Positions 14,879-22,132 of a stretch of DNA of 32,740 nucleotides are shown piece after piece. The stretch is taken from positions 140,326 to 173,065 of the forward strand of contig JAPOVA010000018.1 of assembly GCA_026708385.1 (NCBI GenBank), read 5' to 3'. Below the pieces are notes generated by a model. That model ran no database searches, had not been told where the DNA came from, and was given only the letters and a program-made list of their open reading frames with translations. Positions within the stretch are counted from its first letter, which is position 1; the number at the start of each line of letters is the position of its first letter. The translations under genes and the position numbers were made by a program. The DNA comes from Simkaniaceae bacterium (GTDB taxonomy: Bacteria; Chlamydiota; Chlamydiia; Chlamydiales; Simkaniaceae).

Positions 14879-15416
14879 ATGACAACGCAACTTGATACTA
14901 TGATTACCTCGGGGGTGATTCCTAAGGAGTCTGATGTAGATGCTCCCGCGTCGTTTTCCCAAGGGGGAGGCTGAAGTTGTTCGTAAAGTCGACAGAGCGG
15001 GGTGTTGTACCTTTCGTCGTTTTCCGGTCTCGAGGAGGGATAATTGTGTGGTCGGGTCCGCTGTGTGTGTCGGCGGTGTATCGGGAACTTCCGTCTTTGT
15101 CGGGGCGACGGTTTTAGGGGGAGTCTTTGGTGGTGTGACCCGGGCGTGTATCGGGGGGTGTCTGAGCTATCCTCCTCCTGTGGCAATCACTGTGTCGGGC
15201 TGTGTATATGCTGTCTGTGCCGAGGCGGAATATCGCAAGATTGCTCTCCGTCCGCAAGGAGCAATAGTGTACACTCCGGACGAAGTAATCACCGCGCAAC
15301 CGAAATCCGAATCCGGGTCTACTACTCCCGAATCCGAGCCCGTTATATTTGAGCCTGCGCCTTCCCTCACCCGAACCCGCTTCATCCGAGGTCAAGCTAT
15401 CTATATCCGAACCTGA
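14879..15416 (+). pseudogene. Family Q member 3, frameshifted
   Basis: ATG 14879 opens MTTQLDTMITSGVIPKESDV, then DAPASFSQGGG and a stop at 14972-14974. In the next frame it continues PKGEAEVVRKVDRAGCCTF, a hydrophobic Gly/Val region (GTSVFVGATVLGGVFGGVT) and a tail TPDEVITAQPKSESGSTTPE like those of other Q genes. Removing one T from TTTT at about 14955-14958, or one G from the following G5, rejoins the frames. The gene is either broken or switchable. Confidence 0.55.
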
Positions 15417-15509
15417 GCCTGCCATGTCGGGATGATTGAGTGGGTGGTTTTTCGGGCAAGGTGAGGCGACGAACTTGTGAGTGCGTCATCGGTTTAGGTG
15501 GAGGAAGGC

Positions 15510-15743
15510 ATGGAGACATCCGGTATCATGGCTACTCAACGCAACAGGAACACGATCACGTTGGCACAGGTGATTCCCGAGTCCCGTGGTCGGTGGATAG
15601 CCGTTCCGGTCGGTTTCGGTGCTCTCGGAGGAGCGGGAATGGGGGAGCTCCTCGCCGAGTTGGGTATGACGAGGGCGATGTTCTCTTCTCTATCAAGTAG
15701 CCGGGTCCCGAGCCCGTTCCGAAAGGCAGTGTGTCCTTCGTAA
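15510..15743 (+). CDS. Family R member 2
   Basis: 77 residues from ATG 15510, with GGAGGA just upstream (spacing is short; ATG 15528, giving MATQRNRNTI, is the alternative and resembles Q starts). It shares the VIPESRGR leader with R1, then has a short Gly/Leu-rich stretch (GFGALGGAGMGELLAELGM) and ends soon after. It is probably a truncated Q relative at the position where the next Q gene of the array would start. Bases 15744-15935 show no gene. Confidence 0.4.
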   Translation: METSGIMATQRNRNTITLAQVIPESRGRWIAVPVGFGALGGAGMGELLAELGMTRAMFSSLSSSRVPSPFRKAVCPS

Positions 15744-15935
15744 GCCGTTTTCTCTTTGATTTGTCTGAGTTTGGTCGCGGGGTAGCAAGCCCCGGGCCGG
15801 TGGTCACGTGGAGGTGAGCGTTCGACCCGGAAGACAGGAAACTTACCGTAAGAGCTGATGGGATTAAAGGAAAAACTTTGCAAGCGTCCCCTCGACGTCA
15901 CCGGAAAAGTAATTAGATATGTGATATTATCTTAT

Positions 15936-15964
15936 TTGAAGTTTTTATAAAAACCTCTTTGAAT
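15936..15964 (+). promoter_or_regulatory. Promoter with palindromic spacer upstream of Q4
   Basis: -35 TTGAAG (15936-15941), 17-base spacer, -10 TTGAAT (15959-15964), in an AT-rich patch. A perfect 14-bp palindrome GTTTTTATAAAAAC (15941-15954) fills the spacer and could be an operator. This region is unrelated to the Q1/Q2 promoter. Confidence 0.4.
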
Positions 15965-16003
15965 AATGCCTTGGTTTAAATATAAATTTTGGAGAAAATA
16001 AAT

Positions 16004-16894
16004 ATGGCAACCCAATTTGATGCCACTATCGTCTCGGATCGGCTTGAGAGGGGTGCGGATGCTTCCGTGTCATTTCCCGCAAAGGACACTAAAGTTGTTC
16101 GCAAAGGTGACGGGGTGTCCCGAGAAGTTTTCGGCAGGACGAGTTCGGAAGATATGGAATACAAGTCGCTTAAGAGGTCTGCTATTGCCACGGGTATTGC
16201 TGTTGCCGGCGGTGTCTTAGGGGTACCCTCCGTAGTCGTTGCGGGGACTCTTGGTGCGGTTTGTGGTGGAGTGACAGGGTTGGCGTTGGGGACTTGTTTT
16301 ACGGCCGTTCCGACTATGGGGGTAGTTTGCGGGGCCTTCTCCTGTGTGGTTTGTTCGAGGGGGAGGCGTGAGGTGTATAAGGAGCTCTTTGCGAAAAACT
16401 ACGGGTGTATGGAGCGTTGCCGGGACAAGCGGTCGAAGGAAGGAACAACACCCGAGCTTGAAGAAGTTGTTGTCGAACAGCCGAAGTCCGAGTCTCCTTC
16501 GCCCGAGCCTGCGCCGACCACTCCCTACTGTCATCGGTTTTACTTCGCTCACGTCGATGAAGGGATGCGACGAGTGCTCTACGAACAGGCTAAAGCATCG
16601 CAGGAGAAGCGAGAGAGGGAAAAGCCGGAAGAAGTCGATCGGGACGTACAACAGCTTCTCTGCGTGGAGGTATATCCCGAAGAGAATGTGCCCCCTGTTT
16701 CCGAAGCTCGTCCTGATCGGAGGTGCAAAGGGGATCCCGATGAGGTCGTGCGGGATGAAGAGCCTGTGGATGAAGTGATTGGCGAAGACGAAGGTGATCG
16801 GGCAGATACCCTTACCGTAGGTGTGTTGAAGCGCAATGAGGTCGAGACCTTTAAAACCGTAGTCGATCAGCTTGTCCGAGAGAACCTGAATTGA
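16004..16894 (+). CDS. Family Q member 4, candidate Inc-like protein, longest intact copy
   Basis: 296 residues. ATG 16004 has GGAGAA (15991-15996) at good spacing. Leader MATQFDATIVSDRLERGADA; hydrophobic bilobe about 59-117 (SAIATGIAVAGGVLGVPSVV, AGTLGAVCGGVTGLAL, then MGVVCGAFSCVVC) with a short turn between the lobes; a Cys/basic segment (GRREVYKELFAKNYGCMERC); then a long charged C-terminus of about 150 residues, predicted helical (MRRVLYEQAKASQEKREREK) and ending in an acidic stretch and KTVVDQLVRENLN. The layout (short N-terminus, 40-60 residue bilobed hydrophobic domain, cytosol-facing charged tail) is the classical architecture of chlamydial Inc proteins. That is an architectural argument only. 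Confidence 0.65.
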   Translation: MATQFDATIVSDRLERGADASVSFPAKDTKVVRKGDGVSREVFGRTSSEDMEYKSLKRSAIATGIAVAGGVLGVPSVVVAGTLGAVCGGVTGLALGTCFTAVPTMGVVCGAFSCVVCSRGRREVYKELFAKNYGCMERCRDKRSKEGTTPELEEVVVEQPKSESPSPEPAPTTPYCHRFYFAHVDEGMRRVLYEQAKASQEKREREKPEEVDRDVQQLLCVEVYPEENVPPVSEARPDRRCKGDPDEVVRDEEPVDEVIGEDEGDRADTLTVGVLKRNEVETFKTVVDQLVRENLN

Positions 16895-17044
16895 GGTAGA
16901 CGAGAACGTCCGCTAGGGACGTCAGCCATCGGATGAGGAAGACAAATCTTTTCTTGAATAAGAAAGCGCCCCACATAGATAGTAGTCCTCCTCCCGAAAC
17001 AAGAGTTGTTGTTGTCTGTTGTTTTCTCAAGCTCGAGACCGACG

Positions 17045-17251
17045 ATGTCCGGGGTGCATGGCTACCTCGGAGAATTGAGTCGGGTCACGAAGATTGCGTC
17101 GGTTACTCTGTCCGTACTACACATCCTGTCCGGCGTTTGTTTGGGACGACCACGCTTGCTTAGCGGAATCGGGCCGGGAGCTGCCGTATCTCTCTTGGTC
17201 ATTTCGCTTGTCGCAACGCGCATCCTCGGTACACCCGGATTATCGTTTTAA
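17045..17251 (+). CDS. Possible small membrane protein
   Basis: 68 residues from ATG 17045 (MSGVHGYLGELSRVTKIASV), with two hydrophobic segments (ASVTLSVLHILSGVCLG and AAVSLLVISLVATRILG). The ribosome-binding site is weak and I know no homologue, so it may be chance. Nothing else is evident in 16895-17044. Confidence 0.3.
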   Translation: MSGVHGYLGELSRVTKIASVTLSVLHILSGVCLGRPRLLSGIGPGAAVSLLVISLVATRILGTPGLSF

Positions 17252-17524
17252 GGAATCGTTCGTCTGCATTCGGGTTTCACATTCCCCGTATCCGTGACCT
17301 GTGTGAACGAGTACTTCTTCGGGGCTGTTGGCCGATTTTCCATCCTTTGGCTTGGTCGACAACGCAACCCCGGTTCGAACTGTCCGATCCTTGTTCCTTC
17401 GGACGGTGGTGGCGCGAGCGGTTCGAGTTTGCTTTCCATCGGATCACCGTCACCCTCTTCCGGATCATCATCCGAGAGCGGGATGTGTTCCGTATCAGTC
17501 GGTGGCCCGACCTTCCTTATGGGG
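17252..17524. other. No gene recognised
   Basis: Several overlapping frames of 60-90 codons exist on the plus strand, but none has a good start, composition or similarity to neighbours. I see no repeat or RNA element here. Confidence 0.4.
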
Positions 17525-17992
17525 TCATTCCGTCATCCACCCCCCTAATGAAAAATGATTCGCTACCTGCGCGATTGAATACATATAGCTCCACGGGCAA
17601 AACAAGCCGTAAGGGATGAGACCACTCCCGGAATTGCCCCTGTGGTACCCCCCGTCGTCGCAACTATGTCCCGAAGTTCCCGCGACTGCCCACGCCACCT
17701 GCCAACCTCCCACCATGCAACCCGTGGCACAACATGATCCGGTCACGATTGTTGCCGTAGCCCAAGCGGCAACAGCGCATACCACCTCTCCCTGCTTTCC
17801 AAATGGCCCTATGTTCCGTTGAGCTATGTCGTTGATCAGCTACGGCAGGTGCTAAGACTACATCCCCGAAATTCTGCTGATCAGCTCCCTCAGGGACAAC
17901 AACCGGGCCGGTTTGTGATGGCGGGGCCCGGGTCTATGTTCTCGTATGGCAGTGTTTTCAGGTACTGTGCGTGTGATTTCTTCCGTCTCCCC
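17525..17992 (-). pseudogene. Family S member 3, decayed
   Basis: On the minus strand the remains of an S gene appear in different frames: GETEEITRTVPENTA (compare TEGITRTAPKN of S2), QQNFGDVVLAPAVA (compare QQNVGDVVLAPAVA of S1), and after another shift NDIAQRN ... CAVAAWATATIVTGSC, the start of the hydrophobic domain, ending without the rest. At least two frame changes make it non-functional. A G14/C14 tract lies immediately upstream of its leader. Confidence 0.5.
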
Positions 17993-18006
17993 GGGGGGGG
18001 GGGGGG
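17993..18006. repeat. G14 homopolymer
   Basis: Fourteen consecutive G on the plus strand (C14 on minus), by far the longest run in the window, sitting just upstream of the S3 leader (GGGGAGACGGAAGAAATCAC on minus). Confidence 0.9.
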
Positions 18007-18539
18007 TATAGGTGGCGTCTAACGGGTTTTTCTTTGAAACCCTGCCTAACCGCCGGAATGCGTTTCCGGGACCGTTAGTAGAGAGCGTCCGAGAAGGTAT
18101 TGTTGTCAGGGACACGAACGGGCGCTAGGCTTTTTCTTTGATTTGTTTCACCCAAAGGACCGTGAGATTGCTTCGAACAGGGTAATAACGGGGTGTCGTT
18201 CGTTTTAGGTTTTTTCGGGCCACGAGGCTACGGACGCGGATTGGTGGCTAACGACGACGTTGGGGAGTCGGGGGAGGGCGAAGCAACCCGATCCGGAAGG
18301 TGGTGCACCCGAAAAAACACTACGCACGGAACATCCGCCCCGAACCGGTTGCGACACTATACGTGCGGTCGGGGTTTCCGGGTATCTATTATTTAATAAT
18401 TATACATCTACCCGGTAAGCGGTTGTTTGGGTTCGTTGCGATTGGTGATTTTTTTGTGTTTTGTTGAAAGAAACTATGAATCCGGACGATCGGGCTGCCA
18501 CCTCTCAATCTTTCGCGACAAGCTCCGAAAGTGAGTCGG
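18007..18539. other. Intergenic, no gene recognised
   Basis: Contains a small stem GGGTTT/AAACCC near 18030-18048, an AT-rich patch around 18385-18410 and a T-rich stretch around 18450. Frames are short and without ribosome sites. It may include remains of the S3 upstream region. Confidence 0.4.
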
Positions 18540-18980
18540 TCATCTGGCTGCTACATAACACCCGAGTGTTGCAAGCGCAGCTAAGGACGCACCGAGACCC
18601 CCCGAAACAATCGCTCCCACAGCGATCCCGTCTATGACGGCAACCGTTGCCCCCACTTGCGTAGCTATCGCCTTTCCACCCAATGCCGTCCCCGCTGCCC
18701 AACCGACACCTAACACGGCCTCTCCAACCACAGCCCCTATGGCAATGCTCGCCCTTTTGCCGCCTCTCCCGCCACAATTACAACCTCTCCATCGTCCTTG
18801 AGCCACATTGTTGGTCGCAACGGCGGGTGCCAAAACTACATCCCCGACGTTCTGTTGATTAGCTCCCCCGGGGACAGGTTGATGCGCGACGACGGGGGCA
18901 GGTTGATGCGCGACGACGGGGGCAGGTTGATGCGCGATGACGGGGAGACGGTTTATGTGTTCTACCATAGGCATGGGCAT
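18540..18980 (-). CDS. Family S member 1, candidate Inc-like membrane protein
   Basis: 146 residues. ATG 18980 has an excellent AGGAGGA seven bases upstream; a longer frame to 19115 has no start signal. The N-terminal 40 residues are a Pro/His repeat (VIAHQPAPVVAHQPAPVVAH) encoded by a 24-bp tandem repeat. Next come QQNVGDVVLAPAVATNNVAQ, a Gly/Cys-rich basic stretch, and then about 65 residues of continuous hydrophobic Gly/Ala/Val sequence (ASIAIGAVVGEAVLGVGWAA ... GGLGASLAALATLGCYVAA) with glycine-zipper spacing, enough for two or three membrane passes. It is probably membrane-inserting; Inc-like or toxin-like roles are both possible. Confidence 0.6.
   Translation of the reverse strand: MPMPMVEHINRLPVIAHQPAPVVAHQPAPVVAHQPVPGGANQQNVGDVVLAPAVATNNVAQGRWRGCNCGGRGGKRASIAIGAVVGEAVLGVGWAAGTALGGKAIATQVGATVAVIDGIAVGAIVSGGLGASLAALATLGCYVAAR
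18876..18947. repeat. 24-bp tandem repeat, three units, inside S1
   Basis: Units 18876-18899, 18900-18923 and 18924-18947; the third differs by two bases. Each encodes eight residues (APVVAHQP in register). Copy-number change keeps the frame, so length polymorphism is expected. Confidence 0.85.
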
Positions 18981-19023
18981 GTGATTTCCTCCTTTACCAT
19001 AACTTTCTTCTCTCTTTCCCTCT

Positions 19024-19053
19024 ATTCTGACACAATGTATACGGAAATTACAA
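19024..19053 (-). promoter_or_regulatory. Candidate promoter of S1
   Basis: Minus strand: -35 TTGTAA (19053-19048), 18-base spacer, -10 CAGAAT (19029-19024), in an AT-rich patch about 40 bases before the ribosome site. Moderate match only. Confidence 0.3.
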
Positions 19054-19246
19054 TAGTTTTTTTTAAAACAAGAGATTCTGTCATTGCAGGTGATAACGGT
19101 AATGCACGTGTTCATTTCTAGTTTACATTAACTAGTTGATGTCTAGTGATTTGTAGATGAAACGGGTTTTTCCCCGAACGAATACATCGCTACGTAGGAA
19201 GCTCCGGAGATATTGAGATTCGCAACAAGTTCCGGAAGTAAGTTGG

Positions 19247-19650
19247 CTATTTGCTTGATAAATACCCGGATGTTACGCTCGCAACCACGACCCCGCAAAG
19301 GCCCACCGAAAGACCCGTTGTCGCAGATACCCCGTATATGACGGCAGCCGTTGCCCCCATTTGTGTAACCATCTCCGCCACACCGAGTATCGCCCCCACC
19401 GAGCAACCGGTAACTACCACACCCTCACCGGCAACAGCCCCTGAGATCATGACTCCCTTTTTACCACCCCCCCCATCGTCCTTGAGCCACGTTGTTGGCC
19501 ATAGCAACGGGTGCCAAGGCTACATCTCCGAAGTTCTGTTGATTAGCTCCCTCGGGGGCAACGACAGGTTGCTTCGTGACGACAGGGGTAAGATCTATGT
19601 GCTCCATCGGTGTGATGATATTTTTGGGGGCCGTACGTGTGATTCCTTCC
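19247..19650 (-). pseudogene. Family S member 2, frameshifted at a C8/G8 tract
   Basis: The first part reads TEGITRTAPKNIITPMEHID, then LTPVVTKQPVVAPEGANQQN, FGDVALAPVAMANNVAQGRW and a stop. It breaks at eight G on the minus strand (C8 19467-19474). Losing one G or gaining two rejoins it to GGKKGVMISGAVAGEGVVVT ... SVGLCGVVVASVTSGYLSSK, which matches the hydrophobic domain of S1. The leader GGAAGGAATCAC before it matches the ribosome site of S1, but the codon after it is ACG and out of frame; ATG 19607 (MEHIDL) is in frame but lacks its own site. The gene is probably broken in two places. Confidence 0.55.
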
Positions 19651-19758
19651 GTTACCACAGCTTTCTCCTTTATCGGGTAGTTTGACCGGGAGAGAGTAAC
19701 ATGCACCGTGATTCATGACAAAGAACGGAGCCGACCAACTAAACGGAAGACCCTATAT

Positions 19759-20571
19759 TCATGGGGGGTACGACGGGAACCGGTCCGGCAACAACCACTC
19801 CAGGTCACCCAAAGGTATGTCCGGCAAAGGTCTATCACTGTCCGACGATGATTCCGGTAGCACCCTATCTTTGAGGGAATCGGGCAGACCGCTCCCATTC
19901 GAACTACTTCTACACGATCTACTTACCCAAGTGTCCAGAACATGCCGGCGGAGACCGCAACTCAGGGCACAATGATTGAGCGAATCTCCTTCACGTTCAC
20001 AAACTCTCCAATATTCTACCGCTCTTTTTTTCTGATCGGCGTTAAAGCGACGTTGCATCGCACCTTGCACCGGCAAGAAATAGAGATGACCATCTCGAAT
20101 TACTTCCTGCGCCGGGACCGTTCTATGTCCCGAAAACAACCTTTCGGGAGACGTTTTCGAGACAAGGTAGTCGGAAAGGGGAATCGGTCGTTTCGCTACC
20201 CCCTTCCAAAGATCTGCCAAAAGCTCTCTTAAATCGATGGTCCCGGGCCCGTAAGAACCCAGTTCCGTAGAATCAACCTCCCGATGAGCCGCACATTTTT
20301 CCCTTAACCATACCGAAAAATTACTCCGTTCGATACCGCACTCTCCGGCACACTGTGCAAGAGACTTTACTTTCCTCACCTCCAGTACATAGTCTAAGAG
20401 AGCATCCTTCTCCCCCTTGGTAAAACGTCTCCTCTTCCCCTCGGGAAGAGGCTCAAACCAAAGGGGCCGCTCTCCCGGCACCTTAAGGACCCAATGAGCA
20501 GTCCCGCCGTCCTCGTTCACGGAACACACGGGCCGTACAACACCCGGTGCTCCACCTACCGCCGACGCCAC
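19759..20571 (-). CDS. Family H member 3: W-motif plus two HTH-like modules
   Basis: 270 residues. I chose GTG 20571 because VASAVGGAPGVVRPV is shared with the other H starts and GGAGAAG lies just upstream. Residues 10-45 carry the family W-motif (GGTAHWVLKVPGERPLWFEP). Module 1 is about 50-125 (RRFTKGEKDALLDYVLEVRK, SLAQCAGECGIERSNFSVWL, later TIDLRELLADL). Module 2 is about 175-220 (RRFNADQKKRAVEYWRVCER ... HCALSCGLRRHVLDTWVSRS). The tail has a PLPDIPLGDLEW motif. The modules resemble transposase-type helix-turn-helix domains without any catalytic domain. Function unknown; a DNA-binding regulator or host-targeted effector are both conceivable. Confidence 0.62.
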   Translation of the reverse strand: MASAVGGAPGVVRPVCSVNEDGGTAHWVLKVPGERPLWFEPLPEGKRRRFTKGEKDALLDYVLEVRKVKSLAQCAGECGIERSNFSVWLREKCAAHREVDSTELGSYGPGTIDLRELLADLWKGVAKRPIPLSDYLVSKTSPERLFSGHRTVPAQEVIRDGHLYFLPVQGAMQRRFNADQKKRAVEYWRVCEREGDSLNHCALSCGLRRHVLDTWVSRSCRSSSNGSGLPDSLKDRVLPESSSDSDRPLPDIPLGDLEWLLPDRFPSYPP

Positions 20572-20603
20572 GGTGTTTCTTCTCCAAACTTCAATGCACT
20601 TAC

Positions 20604-20640
20604 GGGGGGGGAGCGTATCACACCACTTTAAACAAGTCAA
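20604..20640 (-). promoter_or_regulatory. Promoter of H3 with a C8 tract at the start site
   Basis: Minus strand: -35 TTGACT (20640-20635), 17-base spacer, -10 TACGCT (20617-20612) within TGATACGCT, the family box also seen before Q1, Q2 and H2. Eight C (20611-20604) follow at once, covering the discriminator and probable start site, so tract length could change promoter strength. Confidence 0.5.
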
Positions 20641-20798
20641 AGAGAACGGGCGCCTTAATACGGGGAAACGGCAGACGCCATATTCGTGGCCACGAACATC
20701 TCAACGCTTTCCCTTATCGTGTTGATTCTCTCTCTCCCGTCCGCCGTACATACGTGCAAAAAACCGGGAACCCCTTTAAGCATGAACCTCGTTAAGAG

Positions 20799-21032
20799 CT
20801 ATCGAGTACGTACCGCAATCGGTAATCCCCGACCGTCGTTTTTGCTCGCTACGGCGCTTAACGGAGATGACCACACGTCGAGCACGTACAAGCTAAAAAA
20901 TACCCGTACCTTCTCCCAAAAGTACGTTCTCCTCTTTGCTGCGTACATAGCGGACTGAAAAAGTCGGCACATCTCTTCCCGCGCTTGGTCGATGAGAACG
21001 GCGAACATCATCAGACGGGCGAATATTGACAT
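20799..21032 (-). CDS. Doubtful small reading frame
   Basis: 77 codons from ATG 21032 (MSIFARLMMFAVLIDQAREE ... RVFFSLYVLDVWSSPL). Composition is protein-like, but there is no clear ribosome site and the start lies within the H4 promoter on the other strand. A competing plus-strand frame at 20686-20958 begins with a signal-peptide-like stretch. Neither is secure; apart from the H3 and H4 promoters, 20641-21090 may be non-coding. Confidence 0.2.
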   Translation of the reverse strand: MSIFARLMMFAVLIDQAREEMCRLFQSAMYAAKRRTYFWEKVRVFFSLYVLDVWSSPLSAVASKNDGRGLPIAVRTR

Positions 21033-21054
21033 AATGAGTCCCGTATCGTAACAT
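21026..21054 (+). promoter_or_regulatory. Promoter of H4
   Basis: -35 TTGACA (21026-21031, perfect), 17-base spacer, -10 TAACAT (21049-21054). A start near 21061 gives a 30-base leader carrying GGGGAGAGG before GTG 21091. Confidence 0.55.
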
Positions 21055-21090
21055 CCCGCGCGTGCTTTGCGTAATCGAAGGGGAGAGGAC

Positions 21091-21846
21091 GTGGCGTCGG
21101 CAGTTGGCGAGATGTGTGTTCGTCCGAGCGACCCGAACGGGGGAGGATGTCCTCTTGGCGGTCCGCACCCCTCGGATTCCCGAAATCCGAGAGCTCGGAA
21201 AGGCACGGGCGCGGAGAGGGAGGCACTGCGGAAGCGGGTTGTCGATCTCTTGGTAAAAAGTCCCGGCGTAAGTCCGCCGGACCTTCTTCCCGCGGGGGTG
21301 AGCGAAACTTCTGCCCGCAGGTGGCTCAACGAGGTTTACCGGAACGAAAAGGGTTCGTTTAAGATACCTCCGGGAAAGCGAAAGGTTGTGAGTATTAGAA
21401 AAGTACTGAACGCCATCCGGAGAGGGCATGTCCCCGACCCCGACAATCTGACCGAGTTCCACTACCGTGACAGCGTTGTCTATAGCAAACGAATAACCTC
21501 CGAACAAAAGGCAAGAGCGGTGCGCTATTGCACGAGATTACCCCTTCAATCGTACGAACTGTGCGTTCGGGATATCACGAGAGATCCCGACATCCTCGGA
21601 GGTGCAACCGTAAGCTCCAGATCTCTAAGAGATTATGTCAGGACCGCCTACGAACAACACCCCCGGCGCATTGAGGTTCCCGAAGATCTGGTCGGTAAAG
21701 TCAACTACCGGCAGATGCTCGTGACACTTTACGCCGAACAGCCCATTGACGAATCGTTCCGATCTTATTTGTCATGTCCCAAACCCGGCAAATCGTGCAA
21801 CCCCGCTACGAAAGCAAAACATCGCGGATCACTGCGCGCAACGTAA
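21091..21846 (+). CDS. Family H member 4: two HTH-like modules
   Basis: 251 residues from GTG 21091 (VASAVGEMCVRPSDPNGGG), preceded by GGGGAGAGG. Module 1 about 42-130 (EREALRKRVVDLLVKS ... VSETSARRWLNEVY ... VVSIRKVLNAI ... HYRDSVV). Module 2 about 137-228 (EQKARAVRYCTRLPLQSYEL, VSSRSLRDYVRTAYEQHP, KVNYRQMLVTLYAEQP). The W-motif after the leader has been replaced by a Gly/Pro-rich stretch. The frame ends soon after module 2, but a third, broken module lies directly downstream. It is divergent from H3, with about 500 bp between the two starts. Confidence 0.6.
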   Translation: MASAVGEMCVRPSDPNGGGCPLGGPHPSDSRNPRARKGTGAEREALRKRVVDLLVKSPGVSPPDLLPAGVSETSARRWLNEVYRNEKGSFKIPPGKRKVVSIRKVLNAIRRGHVPDPDNLTEFHYRDSVVYSKRITSEQKARAVRYCTRLPLQSYELCVRDITRDPDILGGATVSSRSLRDYVRTAYEQHPRRIEVPEDLVGKVNYRQMLVTLYAEQPIDESFRSYLSCPKPGKSCNPATKAKHRGSLRAT

Positions 21847-22118
21847 GCATCGATCACATGTGTTGTGCGCTCAGGATATCGCGGACGGTTCCGCCGTTCT
21901 CGGTGATATAGATTAAGTTATACAATATTAGTTATTTACGTATAAGATGCCTACGAGCACCACCCCAATCACAAGCCGATTCCGGAGGATATGAGGAAGC
22001 AAGTCCGCTGCCGGCAGATGTGCGGAATATTGCCGGAGAACAAGTTCACTACCTCGTTCTCGCATTTCCTCAGGGAGACCCTTCACAAACATAGGGGGGA
22101 GCCCCCACGGGTCAACGA
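21847..22118 (+). pseudogene. Broken third HTH-like module of H4
   Basis: Just past the H4 stop the sequence reads DHCAQRKHRSHVLCAQDIAD and GSAVLGD, parallel to YCTRLPLQSYELCVRDIT and PDILGG of module 2. About 45 bases of AT-rich DNA (21906-21950) follow, then AYEHHPNHKPIPEDMRKQVR, CRQMCGILPENKF and FSHFLRETLH, parallel to AYEQHPRRIEVPEDLVGKVN and YRQMLVTLYAEQP. H4 once had at least three modules. This end now converges on the mreC-like gene. Confidence 0.55.
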
Positions 22119-22132
22119 AATCGACGGAAGTC

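Noticed and set aside
18477-18650. Plus-strand frame starting MNPDDRAATSQ opposite the end of S1
   Set aside because: No real ribosome site, short, and antisense to the conserved S1 hydrophobic domain.
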